From: Rhizobium etli_C
GTDB taxonomy: Bacteria > Pseudomonadota > Alphaproteobacteria > Rhizobiales > Rhizobiaceae
Reading direction: 5' to 3' (one strand)
DNA: 64,000 nt
Assembly: GCF_014198605.1 (NCBI RefSeq)
Contig: NZ_JACIHU010000007.1
The notes beneath the pieces were generated by a model, which searched no databases, was not told the DNA's origin, and saw nothing but the letters and a program-made list of their open reading frames with translations. Below, piece after piece: positions 35,257 through 44,616 of the stretch (its first letter is position 1; each line of letters begins with the position of its first letter). The position numbers were made by a program, and so were the translations under genes.

Positions 35257-36252
35257 TTACAGATTCGTCATCGCAAGCGAGGCGTCCGAATAGCGTTTTC
35301 CCGCCACCTGTGCGGCGGGGATCGCTTCGCCGAGCTGCTGGAGCTCTGCTGCGCTGAGCGTAATATCGACAGCGGCGGCGTTCTGTTCGAGATGGTGAAG
35401 CTTGCGGGCGCCGGGGATCGGCACGATGTCGTCGCCCTGGCTGAGCACCCAGGCCAGCGCCAGCTGCGCCGCCGTCACCCCCTTCTCGGCGGCAAGCCGC
35501 TCGAGCGCTGCGACGAGGGCGGCGTTGGCCTCAAAATTTTCCGCCTGGAAGCGCGGCACCTGCCGGCGGAAATCGTCGGCGGCGAGATCGTCGGCCTTGC
35601 GGATCGCCCCCGTCAGGAAGCCGCGGCCGAGCGGGCTGTAGGGCACGAAGCCGATGCCGAGTTCGCGGCAGGTGGCAAGCACGTCCTCTTCGGGATCGCG
35701 GGTCCAGAGCGAATATTCACTCTGCAGCGCTGCGATCGGATGGACCGCTTGCGCCCGGCGGATGGTGGCGCTGCCGGCTTCCGAGAGGTCGAGCGCGCGA
35801 ACTTTGCCTTCCCTCACCAGCTCGGCCATGACGCCGACAGTCTCCTCGATCGGCACGTTGGGGTCGACCCGGTGCTGGTAGAGCAGGTCGATGGTCTCGA
35901 TGCCGAGACGTTTCAGCGAAGCCTCGGCAACCTCTCTGATATGTTCGGGGCGGCTGTCGACGCCGGTGATGGCGGCAGCGCCCGCCTTACTGGTATCGAT
36001 CTTGAAGCCGAATTTGGTGGCGATCACCACGCGATCGCGGAAAGGCTTCAGCGCCTTTCCGAGAAGAACCTCGTTGGTAAACGGGCCGTAGACCTCGGCA
36101 GTGTCGAAGAAGGTGACGCCGAGATCGACGGCGCGATGGAGCGTCCGGATCGATTCCGCTTCATCGCTGGCGCCATTAGGCAAAGCTCATGCCCATGCAG
36201 CCGAGGCCGACGCTGAGACGGTGAGATCGTTTCCGAGTTTCCGGGTTTTCAT
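35257..36252 (-). pseudogene. Aldo/keto reductase disrupted near its start by two opposed frameshifts
   Basis: From the ATG at 36252 the first 13 residues (KTRKLGNDLTVS) are a normal reductase start. The expected SVGLGCMGMSFAYGAS then continues only after losing one base near 36214, and an extra A near 36182 restores the original frame. Frame 1 therefore carries an in-frame TGA at 36187-36189. The remaining 308 residues are intact, with the catalytic tyrosine in FFDTAEVYGPFTNE, lysine in VVIATKFGF, and YQHRVDPNVPIEETVG. With both shifts corrected the product would be 331 residues, the family's usual length. A TTG at 36183 could still give a shortened protein lacking the first strand. A sequencing error is possible but would have to occur twice in 35 bases. 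Confidence 0.75.
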
Positions 36253-36382
36253 GATGCGCTCCTTGTTCTGAGCTGATTGTCAACCGCTGAGGATATCGTT
36301 GCGGTACGGGCAGATGATATCGGCGGCGCATCGATCAGAAAATGCATGCGGTTTCTAACGGCCTGTTCTATCATTTCGATCA

Positions 36383-37279
36383 ATGAACAGAACTCAGCTC
36401 TCGCAACTCGCCGTTCTCGCCGCTGTTTCCGAGCATCGCAGCTTTCGTGCAGCGGCCAGGGAACTCCTCGTCGCGCCGTCGGCCATCAGCCATGCGATTT
36501 CGAGCCTTGAGGAAAGTCTGGGCGTCAGACTGCTGGCGCGCACCACTCGCAGCGTCGCGCCGACGGAGGAGGGCCGCCTGCTCCTCGCAAGGCTCCGCCC
36601 GGCGCTGGAGGAGATCGATGTTGCCTTGGAGGCCGTTAGAGATACGCGCGGCAAGCCCGCGGGAAATCTGCGCATCACCGCGCCGCGCTTCGCCTCCGAT
36701 ATTTTGCTCGCCCCGCGCCTCGGTGATTTTCTCAATCTCTACCCAGACATCACTCTGGAGATCGCCAATGAGGACGGTTTCACCGATATTGTCAGGGAGG
36801 GTTTCGACGCCGGCATCCGGCTGGAGGAGAGCCTCGAGGCCGATATGATCGCCGTCAGGATCTCGCCCAAGCTGACGACTGTCATCGCGGCCGCGCCGGA
36901 CTATTTCGAGCGCTATCCGAAGCCGGAGCATCCGCGCGATCTTGTCCATCACCGCTGCATCAAACGGCGCTTCACTAACGGCTCCATCTATCGCTGGGAA
37001 TTCGAAAAGGACGGGCAGGAACTGGTCGTTGCAGTCGATGGGCCGCTTGTTGTCAGCGAAGACCGGCTGGCCCTGCTTGCGGCGCTGAACGGTGCCGGCC
37101 TCGCCTATCTCTTCGACATGCGGGTTCATGCCGAACTGGCAGCCGGTAGACTTGTGCGGGTGCTGGAGGATTGGTGCGCGCCCTATCCCGGCCCATTCGT
37201 CTATTATCCGAGCCGGCGGCAGATGCGGCCGGCGCTACGCGCCTTCATAGACTTCTTCAAATATGCCGGAGACGGATAA
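36383..37279 (+). CDS. LysR-family transcriptional regulator
   Basis: The 298-residue protein has an N-terminal winged HTH (LAVLAAVSEHRSFRAAAREL, then SAISHAISSLEESLGVRLLA) and a LysR substrate domain (NLRITAPRFASDILLAPRLG). It is divergent from the damaged aldo/keto reductase with a 130-base shared promoter region, the usual sign that it controls that gene. If the reductase is dead, the regulator may have lost its main target. A strong terminator follows. Confidence 0.92.
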   Translation: MNRTQLSQLAVLAAVSEHRSFRAAARELLVAPSAISHAISSLEESLGVRLLARTTRSVAPTEEGRLLLARLRPALEEIDVALEAVRDTRGKPAGNLRITAPRFASDILLAPRLGDFLNLYPDITLEIANEDGFTDIVREGFDAGIRLEESLEADMIAVRISPKLTTVIAAAPDYFERYPKPEHPRDLVHHRCIKRRFTNGSIYRWEFEKDGQELVVAVDGPLVVSEDRLALLAALNGAGLAYLFDMRVHAELAAGRLVRVLEDWCAPYPGPFVYYPSRRQMRPALRAFIDFFKYAGDG

Positions 37280-37309
37280 GGGTGGCCGGTAGACATGACG
37301 GCCACCCTT
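37278..37309. terminator. Bidirectional terminator between convergent genes
   Basis: AAGGGTGGCCG (37278-37288) pairs perfectly with CGGCCACCCTT (37299-37309), followed by T. The stem begins inside the LysR stop codon and lies just past the stop of the minus-strand DUF892 gene. Confidence 0.8.
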
Positions 37310-37319
37310 TCCATATGGG

Positions 37320-37817
37320 TCAGGCGGCCTTCGCCTTCTGGTTCGCCGCGGTGGTGGCGAGCTGCGAGAGTTTCTTGTCGGTGGCCGTCTCTTCTTGCAG
37401 CGTCTGATCGAGCAGGCCGACGACATCCTTGAGGCCGAGGGTTGCAGCCCAGGTTTTCAGCGTACCGTAACGGGCGATCTCATAGTGTTCGACGGACTGC
37501 GCGGCCGAAATCAGACCGGCATCCAGCGCCGGCGTGCCTTTGAATTCTTCCATGATCTCTTCGCCCTCGGCGATAATGCCCTGGATCGCCTCGCAGGTCT
37601 TGCCCTGAGCGCGCTTGCCGATCTTTTCGAACACCTGCTGCAGGCGCTCGACGTGGGCTTCGGTTTCCTCGAGATGCTTCTGGAAGCCCGCCTTCAGATC
37701 GGAGGACTGGGCGGCGCGCGCCATCTTCGGCAGGGCGCGCAATATCTGCCGCTCGGCGAAGTAAATATCCTTGAGCGTGTCGTAGAAGAGATCTTCCAAC
37801 GTCTTTTCCTTGGCCAT
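37320..37817 (-). CDS. Ferritin-like DUF892 (YciE/YciF) protein
   Basis: The 165-residue four-helix protein has the DUF892 marks: TLEDLFYDTLKDIYFAERQI, LPKMARAAQSSDLKAGFQKH, VERLQQVFEKIG, and EHYEIARYGTLKTWAATLG, whose glutamates and histidines could hold a di-iron site. Relatives are induced by osmotic or general stress. It is a single-gene unit ending in an alanine-lysine tail. Confidence 0.88.
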   Translation of the reverse strand: MAKEKTLEDLFYDTLKDIYFAERQILRALPKMARAAQSSDLKAGFQKHLEETEAHVERLQQVFEKIGKRAQGKTCEAIQGIIAEGEEIMEEFKGTPALDAGLISAAQSVEHYEIARYGTLKTWAATLGLKDVVGLLDQTLQEETATDKKLSQLATTAANQKAKAA

Positions 37818-37960
37818 TTTCTCGATCCTTGTTTTGGGAAAGGCCGCGAACGCGGCGACACATTAAGAAGCAAGGATCGCGCAAATTGTTCCCGATCGAT
37901 TTCGGGTGGACTGGAAATCTTCGCCGGGCAATCATCCCGCCGTTGACGTTGGGAGGAAAA

Positions 37961-38581
37961 ATGATGCGGAAGCCGGGTTCGATGAAAGGTCTGGAGGATC
38001 TTGGCCGCGTGCGGCTGTCGCAAAACTTCTTCTTCCGCGATTTCCTGCATTCCGAAATCGCCGATTTCTACCGCATCCCCAACATTCCTGAGGATCCCGA
38101 CCTGGCAATCGAGGCGGGAAGGCGGCTTTGCAAGGATCTGCTGGAGCCGCTGGAGGCAACGTTCGGGCGTCTGCACATCCGCTCCGGCTATCGCTCGCCT
38201 GAGGTCAACAGGTTCGGCAACGAGAACAAGCTGAACTGCTCGACCAATGCCGCCACATCAGCCCATCACATCTGGGATATCAGGGATTTCGACGGCTGCA
38301 TGGGCGCCGCCGTCTGTATTGCCGTACCGTGGATGATCGACCGCTATCGCGATGAAAGCGACTGGCAGCGGCTCGCCTGGTGGATCCACGACCACCTGCC
38401 TTATGCCTCGCTCTGTTTCTTCCCCAAGCTCTGGGCCTTCAATATCCAGTGGCACGAACGGCCGAAGCGGATCATCCAGAGCTATGTCAGCCCGCGCGGC
38501 ATCCTCACCAAGCCGGGCATGGCGAACTGGGAGGGCGATCATGGCGCTTTCTACGAGGGATTTCCCGCGCTCAGAAGCTGA
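37961..38581 (+). CDS. Peptidase M15-like protein
   Basis: The start at 37961 has GGGAGG upstream. The 206-residue protein carries LHIRSGYRSPEVNRFG and ATSAHHIWDIRDFDG, which resemble the SGYRSP and H-x(n)-D/H metal-binding motifs of D-Ala-D-Ala carboxypeptidase-type M15 domains. The C-terminal WHERPKRIIQSYVSPRG and tryptophan-rich AWWIHDHLPYASL are less usual. There is no signal peptide, so it is either cytoplasmic or not a cell-wall enzyme. It overlaps the next, convergent gene by 11 bases. Confidence 0.7.
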   Translation: MMRKPGSMKGLEDLGRVRLSQNFFFRDFLHSEIADFYRIPNIPEDPDLAIEAGRRLCKDLLEPLEATFGRLHIRSGYRSPEVNRFGNENKLNCSTNAATSAHHIWDIRDFDGCMGAAVCIAVPWMIDRYRDESDWQRLAWWIHDHLPYASLCFFPKLWAFNIQWHERPKRIIQSYVSPRGILTKPGMANWEGDHGAFYEGFPALRS

Positions 38582-39014
38582 TGCGATAGCGGATGTGGCC
38601 GTCGCTCTCGACATAGCTGTCATAGAGCGCCCGGGCGGTCTTGTTGTTTTCGCTCGTATGCCAATAAAGCCGCGACCAGCCCTTCGCCCTGCCGAGCGTG
38701 ACGAGATCGTCCATCAGCGCCCGGCCGACGCCCTTGCCGCGCGCCTCGGGATCGACGAACAGGTCTTCGAGGTAGCAGTCCCTGCCGCGAATCCACGTGC
38801 CCTCATGGGTGAGATAGAGCGCAAAGCCGATGATTCTGCCGTCGATCTCGGCGACGCGCATGGCGATCGCCGAGGCCGGATCGAAGACCCGCCGCCAGGT
38901 CTGGTCGGTGATATCGGCGTCGACGGTTACCTGGTAAAAGGCGAGATAGGCCGCCCAGAGTTGGCGCCAGCGGGTTTCGTCTTCGGGGCGGGCATCGCGT
39001 ATCGTCACCGTCAT
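38571..39014 (-). CDS. GNAT-family N-acetyltransferase
   Basis: The 147-residue protein has the acetyl-CoA loop FVDPEARGKGVGRALMDDLV and the late part LYWHTSENNKTARALYDSY, typical of GNATs that acetylate small amines such as polyamines or diaminobutyrate. It overlaps the upstream aldo/keto reductase gene by 4 bases (ATGA), so the two are translationally coupled. Confidence 0.88.
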   Translation of the reverse strand: MTVTIRDARPEDETRWRQLWAAYLAFYQVTVDADITDQTWRRVFDPASAIAMRVAEIDGRIIGFALYLTHEGTWIRGRDCYLEDLFVDPEARGKGVGRALMDDLVTLGRAKGWSRLYWHTSENNKTARALYDSYVESDGHIRYRISF

Positions 39015-39973
39015 GGCTCTGCTCCTTCCGCGCCGGCGTCGTCGAGCAGCGCCATCGCGTCACCGGAAAGCGAAAGGGTCGCCGCTTTCACCAGGCTTTC
39101 GAGCTGCGAAAGGCTGGTGGCGCTGGCGATCGGCGCCGTCACGCCCTTCTTGCGCAGGTGCCAGGCAAGCGAGATTTCCGCGGGCTTGGCGCCGGTCTCG
39201 GCAGACACCTTGTCGAGGGCGGCGAGAATGCGCAGGCCCTTTTCGTCGAGATATTGCGAAACCCGGCCCTCGCGGGCGCGGCCCTGGGTATCGGCCTTGC
39301 TGCGGTATTTGCCGGTGAGGAAGCCGGCGGCGAGGCTGAAATAGGTGATGACACCGATATCGTCCTTGACGCAAAGCTCGGCGAGCGGCCCCTCGAAGCT
39401 CGCACGTGCGTAGAGATTATATTCCGGCTGCAGCACGTCGTAACGTGGCAGACCGGCCTTTTCGGCGGCGTCGAAGGAAGCCTGCAGCAGCCCCGCATCA
39501 TAATTCGAGCAGCCGATGGCGCGGATCTTGCCCTGCGCTTTCAGCTTGGCATAGGCGCCGAGCGTTTCCTCGTGGGGCGTATCGGCGTCCGGCCAATGCG
39601 AGAGATAGAGGTCGATGTAGTCGGTCTGCAGCCGGCTGAGCGACGCTTCGACCGCCTTCAGAATATAGCTCGCCTTCAGCGTCTTTCCTCGCCCCATGTC
39701 CGAACCGACCTTGGTGATGATGACGGCTTGGTCGCGCGAAATCCTCGCCTGCTTCAGCCAGCGCCCGATGATCTCCTCGGAATCGCCGCCCTTGTTGCCG
39801 GGAGCCCAGGCGGAATAGACATCCGCCGTATCGATCGCGTTCAGTCCCGCATCGAAAAAGGCGTCGAGAATGGCGAAGGATGTTTTCTCGTCGGCCGTCC
39901 AGCCGAAGACATTGCCGCCGATGACGATCGGCGCGACCGAAAGACCTGTTTTTCCAAGCCGGCGCATTTCCAT
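39011..39973 (-). CDS. Aldo/keto reductase (intact)
   Basis: The start at 39973 follows GGAGAG and the 320-residue protein begins EMRRLGKTGLSVAPIVIGGN. Catalytic residues are visible: aspartate and tyrosine in AIDTADVYSAW, lysine in VIITKVGSDMG, histidine in LYLSHWPDADTPHEETL. The NADPH site lies near SLAAGFLTGKYR. It resembles the general bacterial YajO/Tas-type reductases. Unlike the copy at 35257-36252, its reading frame is whole. Confidence 0.91.
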   Translation of the reverse strand: MEMRRLGKTGLSVAPIVIGGNVFGWTADEKTSFAILDAFFDAGLNAIDTADVYSAWAPGNKGGDSEEIIGRWLKQARISRDQAVIITKVGSDMGRGKTLKASYILKAVEASLSRLQTDYIDLYLSHWPDADTPHEETLGAYAKLKAQGKIRAIGCSNYDAGLLQASFDAAEKAGLPRYDVLQPEYNLYARASFEGPLAELCVKDDIGVITYFSLAAGFLTGKYRSKADTQGRAREGRVSQYLDEKGLRILAALDKVSAETGAKPAEISLAWHLRKKGVTAPIASATSLSQLESLVKAATLSLSGDAMALLDDAGAEGAEP

Positions 39974-40031
39974 GATGCTCTCCAAAATCGTTAGGTGAGT
40001 GAAATCGCGGATACGGCAGAACGCCGCCCCG

Positions 40032-40079
40032 GAGCATGATGTCGAAAAGTGTAAGCGGTTTTCGGACGACATCATGCTC
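40032..40079. repeat. Rhizobial inverted repeat (GAGCATGATGTCG stem)
   Basis: GAGCATGATGTCG (40032-40044) pairs perfectly with CGACATCATGCTC (40067-40079) around 22 bases that include GTGTAAGCGGTTTTC. A half-copy with GAGCATGATGCGGGAAAAG lies at 17503-17521. I know this type as a common dispersed intergenic repeat in Rhizobium and Agrobacterium. It lies in the promoter region of two divergent genes. Confidence 0.75.
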
Positions 40080-40210
40080 TAACGATCTGAGGTAAAGTAG
40101 CGCGATCCCGGCATCCGGGAAACCAAACTTCCGTGATTTCATGTCGCACCATTGCGCCGCAGCGAAGCCCTGAATATGGTTCGCGGACATCAGTTCCGGG
40201 AGGTTTGGAC

Positions 40211-41197
40211 ATGCTGCGTTTCGGTATCATTTCGACGGCGAAGATCGGTCGCGACAATGTCGTTCCCGCTATCCAGGACGCGGAAAATTGTGTCGTCACG
40301 GCGATTGCGAGCCGGGATCTGGCGCGCGCAAGGGAGATGGCCGACCGCTTCTCCGTGCCGCATGCCTTCGGCTCCTATGAGGAAATGCTGGCCTCCGATG
40401 TCATCGACGCCGTCTATATCCCGCTGCCGACCTCGCAGCATATCGAATGGTCGATCAAAGCAGCCGATGCCGGCAAGCATGTGCTCTGCGAAAAGCCCTT
40501 GGCGCTGAAGGCCGGCGATATCGACGCGGTGATCGCCGCTCGCGACCGCAATAAGGTGGTGGTTACGGAAGCCTATATGATCACCTATTCGCCGGTCTGG
40601 CAGAAGGTGCGCTCGCTGATCGATGAGGGCGCGATCGGTTCGCTCCGGCATGTGCAGGGCGCCTTCACCTATTTCAACCGCGATGCCGCCAACATGCGCA
40701 ACATCCCCGAGCTCGGCGGTGGCGGCCTTCCCGATATCGGCGTCTATCCCGTCATGAGCACGCGATTTTCGACCGGCAAGGAGCCGCTCCGGATCCAGGC
40801 GATTACCGAGCGCGATCCGGATTTCGGCACCGATATCTATTCGAGCGTCAAGGCCGACTTCGACGATTTCGAGCTGAGCTTCTATGTCTCGACGCAGATG
40901 GCCAACCGCCAGATCATGGTCTTCCATGGCACCGACGGTTACATCGAGGTCAAGTCGCCGTTCAACGCCAATCGCTGGGGGCCGGAAGAGATCGAACTTG
41001 CCGATCGCAGCCACAATGAATCGCGCATCTTCCGCTTCCAGGACAATCGCCAGTACAGGCGCGAGGTCGAAGCCTTCGCTCGGGCGGTAAAGAACGGCAA
41101 GGAAGAGATCGTCACGCTGGAAAATTCGAAGCTGAACCAGAAGGTGATCGATGCGATCTATCGCGCCAGCGAGAAGGACGGCTGGGAGGCGGTCTGA
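40211..41197 (+). CDS. Gfo/Idh/MocA-family oxidoreductase
   Basis: The 328-residue protein has the N-terminal Rossmann start RFGIISTAKIGRDNVVPAI, the family motif VLCEKPLALKAGD with the catalytic lysine, and the C-terminal GFO domain (GGGGLPDIGVYPVMS). Family members oxidise or reduce sugar alcohols, inositols or amino sugars with NAD(P). GGGAGG precedes the ATG at 40211. It is divergent from the intact aldo/keto reductase. Confidence 0.9.
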   Translation: MLRFGIISTAKIGRDNVVPAIQDAENCVVTAIASRDLARAREMADRFSVPHAFGSYEEMLASDVIDAVYIPLPTSQHIEWSIKAADAGKHVLCEKPLALKAGDIDAVIAARDRNKVVVTEAYMITYSPVWQKVRSLIDEGAIGSLRHVQGAFTYFNRDAANMRNIPELGGGGLPDIGVYPVMSTRFSTGKEPLRIQAITERDPDFGTDIYSSVKADFDDFELSFYVSTQMANRQIMVFHGTDGYIEVKSPFNANRWGPEEIELADRSHNESRIFRFQDNRQYRREVEAFARAVKNGKEEIVTLENSKLNQKVIDAIYRASEKDGWEAV

Positions 41198-41200
41198 TGA

Positions 41201-41575
41201 TCACGCGCGGAAGACGAAGCGCGAATAGCCGAAGAAGCTGAAGACCATCGCGGCGACGCTGGCAACCACCATCGCCGCAAGCGGCTGGAGCCCGGGTAGC
41301 GAAAGCAGCAGCGCAGAATAAAGCCCGTAATTGACGAGCGCCGCCGTGACGCCGACCGAGCCGTAGCGGAAGCCTTCGGCGGCGAGCGAGCGGCCGGAGC
41401 GATCGAAGGTGAAGTTCCGGTTGAAAGCCCAGGTCGCAGCCATTGCGAGGGCGATCGCAATCAGCCGCGCCAGGAAGGGCCCGAGCGGCGTCAGATCGAG
41501 CAGCGCCGACAGCACACCTGCATCGACGAGAAAGCCGATGCCGCCGGCAATCGCGAAACGGATGAGCTTCTTCAC
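41201..41575 (-). CDS. GtrA-family membrane protein (probable polyprenyl-phosphate-sugar flippase)
   Basis: The 124-residue protein has four membrane segments and the GtrA marks LIRFAIAGGIGFLVDAGVLS, AMAATWAFNRNFTFD, and the C-terminal FSFFGYSRFVF. GtrA proteins probably flip undecaprenyl-phosphate-linked sugars across the inner membrane. It overlaps the upstream GT2 gene by 4 bases, which fits a Gtr-type operon. Confidence 0.9.
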   Translation of the reverse strand: MKKLIRFAIAGGIGFLVDAGVLSALLDLTPLGPFLARLIAIALAMAATWAFNRNFTFDRSGRSLAAEGFRYGSVGVTAALVNYGLYSALLLSLPGLQPLAAMVVASVAAMVFSFFGYSRFVFRA

Positions 41576-42579
41576 GCCGCATCCGCCTTGCCGCGGCCGG
41601 CGCGCAGCGCCGGCGCCGGCTCGCGATCAGGCAGCTTGGCAGCGCTCGGCGTCTCCAGACTCATATAGTGGATGCGCAGCTGCTCGGCGCGGGCGCGGGC
41701 GACGGAATCCAGGATGACGCCGGCGGTGAACAGCATGAAGGAGATCATCATCAGCGCCGTCGACAGAACCCAGGTCGGCATGCGGCTGACGAGACCCGTC
41801 TCGAAATATTCCGCCAGCACCGGCGTCATGAAGCCGAGGCTCGCCAGCATGAAGAGACCGCTGATCGCGCTGAAGAAGGCGAAGGGCCGGGTCTCCTTCA
41901 TCAGCATCGCAAACATCCAGAGGATCTTGGCGCCGTCGCGGAACGTCGAAAGCTTGGAGTGCGAGCCTTCCGGCCGCCGGCCATAGTCGAGTTCAAGTTC
42001 GCTGACCGGCAGCTTCAGCCGCGAGGCATGCACCGACATCTCGGTTTCGATCTCGAAGCCGCCTGATACGGCCGGGAAGCTCTTGACGAAACGGCGCGAG
42101 AAGGCGCGGTAGCCGGAAAAGATATCGGTGAAATCAGGGCCGAAGATCGTCCGGTAGAGCAGGTTGAAAAGCCGGTTGCCGAGCGCGTGGCCCTGACGGC
42201 CGGCATCGGCATGCACGCCGCGCCGGGTTCCGACAACCATGTCGGCGCGCTCGGTCAGAAGTGTGCGCACCAGCTCCTCGGCATCGCCTGGCGCATAAGT
42301 TCCGTCGCCGTCCGCGATGATGTAGATGTCGGCCTCGATGTCGGCGAACATCCGGCGCACGACATGACCCTTGCCCTGCCGCCGCTCGCGCACGACATGC
42401 GCACCGGCCAGCATCGCCTGCAGCGCGGTTCCGTCGGTGGAATTGTTGTCGTAGACGTGGATCGCGGCATCCGGCAGCGTTGCCCGGAACCCTCGCACCA
42501 CAGAGCCGATCGTTGCGGCTTCATTATAACAGGGAAGCAGGACGGCAATGTTCGGGTGATGGGTACGCGATCGGGCCAT
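41572..42579 (-). CDS. DPM1-like glycosyltransferase family 2 with membrane tail
   Basis: The 335-residue protein has an N-terminal GT2 domain (IAVLLPCYNEAATIGSVVRG, VYDNNSTDGT, IIADGDGTYAPGDAEEL as DxD, SGYRAFSRRFVKSFP) and two C-terminal membrane segments after about residue 225. This matches enzymes that put a sugar on polyprenyl phosphate. Overlap with gtrA and the divergent GT-C-like gene make a three-part system of donor synthesis, flipping and transfer. Confidence 0.9.
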   Translation of the reverse strand: MARSRTHHPNIAVLLPCYNEAATIGSVVRGFRATLPDAAIHVYDNNSTDGTALQAMLAGAHVVRERRQGKGHVVRRMFADIEADIYIIADGDGTYAPGDAEELVRTLLTERADMVVGTRRGVHADAGRQGHALGNRLFNLLYRTIFGPDFTDIFSGYRAFSRRFVKSFPAVSGGFEIETEMSVHASRLKLPVSELELDYGRRPEGSHSKLSTFRDGAKILWMFAMLMKETRPFAFFSAISGLFMLASLGFMTPVLAEYFETGLVSRMPTWVLSTALMMISFMLFTAGVILDSVARARAEQLRIHYMSLETPSAAKLPDREPAPALRAGRGKADAA

Positions 42580-42740
42580 GACTCTACTCGTTACACTGAA
42601 AGCCGCCGTGAGCCTAAATCATGCAGCGTTAATAAGACCCTATGACGCAGGCAAAATCGGCCGCGCCGGCAGCCGGCTTTACACTTTCTTGATCGGCGGC
42701 GGCTAAAGTTCGCCCATCCGGAAACGAACCGCTAACCACG

Positions 42741-44588
42741 ATGAACGCCGTACAGCCGATCACCAACACATCATCCGCGACCGATATCCCGAGCGGCGGC
42801 ATCCGCGGCCTTCTGATGCGTCTGTGGCCGACCGTCATCGCCTATAGCGTCATTCTCGCCGCCGTCATCGTCGTCACCAAGCTCTATGGCGCTACCGATT
42901 ACGTCGGCCCCGACAATGACGATGGCATGCGCCTCGTCGAGGTGCGCGATTTTCTCGCCGGCCAGGGCTGGTTCGATCTGATGCAATATCGTCTCGGCCT
43001 CAATGGCGGCACGCTGATGCACTGGTCGCGGTTGATCGACCTGCCGATCGCTTCGCTGATCTGGTTCTTCGGCCTGTTTGCGCCGCGTGAGACGGCCGAG
43101 GCGATCGCGCTCGGCATCTGGCCAGTATCGCTCATCCTGCCCGCCATGCTCGCCATGGCCGTTGCCGGCCGGCGCATCGGCGGCGTTGCCGGCATGCATA
43201 TCAGTCTCGGGCTGACCGCGCTCGCGATCTATACCGGAAACCGGTTCGCGCCGGGCGCCATCGATCATCACAATGCGCAACTGGCGCTGGTCGCGACAAT
43301 GACGGCGATGCTGTTGGATCCGAAGCGTCGCGGCTGGAGCTATGCGGTTGCCGGCATTGCGGCCGCCATCGCCATCGCCATCGGCGCCGAGACGACGCCC
43401 TTCGTTGCCGCCGTCTGCCTGACGGTCGCCGTTCTCTGGGCATGGGAGGGCAAGGATTTCGCCGTCGCCGCCCAGTCCTTCGGACTTGCGCTGGCGATGA
43501 TGATCAGCATCCTCTTCTTCGCAACGGTGCCGCCGCGGCTCTATTCGATGGTCACCTGCGACAATCTCTCGCTCGGTTATTACAGCCTGGCGGCGATCGG
43601 CGGCGGGCTTCTGCTGTTTTGCGCGGTGTTTGCGAGCGGCCTCACCAGGCCGCTGCGCTTTGCGGCGCTCGCCGTCGTCGGCACCGGCGTCCTCGGTTCG
43701 GCTGTCGTGATCGCGCCGCAGTGCCTGAGCGATCCGCTGGCCGGTCTCGATCCCATGCTCGTCGAACTCTGGCTGCGGAATGTTTCCGAGGCGAGGTCGA
43801 TCTTCGCTTTGGCGCGCAGCGAAGCTTTCGATATCGGCGCCTTCTATGCGGCCGGTCTTTTCGGCATCGCCGTCTGCTTCTTCCGCATCGTTCAGCGCGA
43901 CCGCGTGCAGATTCACCTTGTTCTGCTGTTCCTGCTTGCAATCAGCTGGGCGATCGCGCTCGTCCAGGTGCGCGGCTCGACCTTCTCGAACCTCATCTCC
44001 ATCCTGCCGCTTGCGCTGCTGATCATCGATATCAGGCGCATCTCCAACAGTGACAGCGAAAATATCGCCGTCGCCTTCGTCTATGTGGTGACGGTGCTTG
44101 CAGGCGTCCCCGCCGCCTGGGCCGTTGGCGGTGGGCTCATCTCGCTGCAGATGCAGAATGAGGCGCAGAAGAAGGCGTCGGAACCGGCAAAGGAAAAGGC
44201 CTGTGCATCGCGAGAGGCACTGGCGCCGCTTGCCGGGCTTCCTGTCGGCGTCGTCTCCGCGCCATCGGAAATGGGCGTCGCAATTCTCCGATTTACGCCA
44301 AACCGGGTTCTTTCGGCCCCCTATCACCGCAATCAGGGCGGCATGCTGACGGAGTTGCATATCGGCATGGCTGAGCCGCAGGAGGCGGAAGCTTTCCTGA
44401 AGGGGGCAGGCGTCACGACGCTTGCCTTCTGCCCTGGTGATCCGCAGACACAGCAGCTCGCGAAACTAAAGCCGGACGGCCTCTATGCGCAGCTCGGCAA
44501 AGGAAATATTCCGCCCTATCTGGAGCCGGTTTCGAAAGCGGTGGATGCGGCTGTCCAGTTCTTTCGCTATCGGCCGGCGACGAATTGA
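42741..44588 (+). CDS. Large polytopic membrane protein, GT-C glycosyltransferase-like
   Basis: The 615-residue protein has about eleven to thirteen membrane segments over residues 25-475 and a periplasmic-type C-terminal region (about 480-615). The first long loop has GPDNDDGMRLVEVRDFLAGQ, acidic as in GT-C enzymes, where an acidic residue in loop 1 is catalytic. GAIDHHNAQLALV, with its paired histidines, also resembles PglB/ArnT-like transferases. No close family comes to mind. Divergent from the GT2-GtrA pair, it is the natural candidate for the final periplasmic transfer; that role is inferred. Confidence 0.7.
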   Translation: MNAVQPITNTSSATDIPSGGIRGLLMRLWPTVIAYSVILAAVIVVTKLYGATDYVGPDNDDGMRLVEVRDFLAGQGWFDLMQYRLGLNGGTLMHWSRLIDLPIASLIWFFGLFAPRETAEAIALGIWPVSLILPAMLAMAVAGRRIGGVAGMHISLGLTALAIYTGNRFAPGAIDHHNAQLALVATMTAMLLDPKRRGWSYAVAGIAAAIAIAIGAETTPFVAAVCLTVAVLWAWEGKDFAVAAQSFGLALAMMISILFFATVPPRLYSMVTCDNLSLGYYSLAAIGGGLLLFCAVFASGLTRPLRFAALAVVGTGVLGSAVVIAPQCLSDPLAGLDPMLVELWLRNVSEARSIFALARSEAFDIGAFYAAGLFGIAVCFFRIVQRDRVQIHLVLLFLLAISWAIALVQVRGSTFSNLISILPLALLIIDIRRISNSDSENIAVAFVYVVTVLAGVPAAWAVGGGLISLQMQNEAQKKASEPAKEKACASREALAPLAGLPVGVVSAPSEMGVAILRFTPNRVLSAPYHRNQGGMLTELHIGMAEPQEAEAFLKGAGVTTLAFCPGDPQTQQLAKLKPDGLYAQLGKGNIPPYLEPVSKAVDAAVQFFRYRPATN

Positions 44589-44616
44589 CGCCGGCGATCA
44601 TCGTGATGGCAAATCG

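Noticed and set aside
42771..44360. 529-codon minus-strand frame across the GT-C-like gene
   Set aside because: No ribosome site and no hydrophobic or domain pattern; the plus-strand protein has clear membrane segments.
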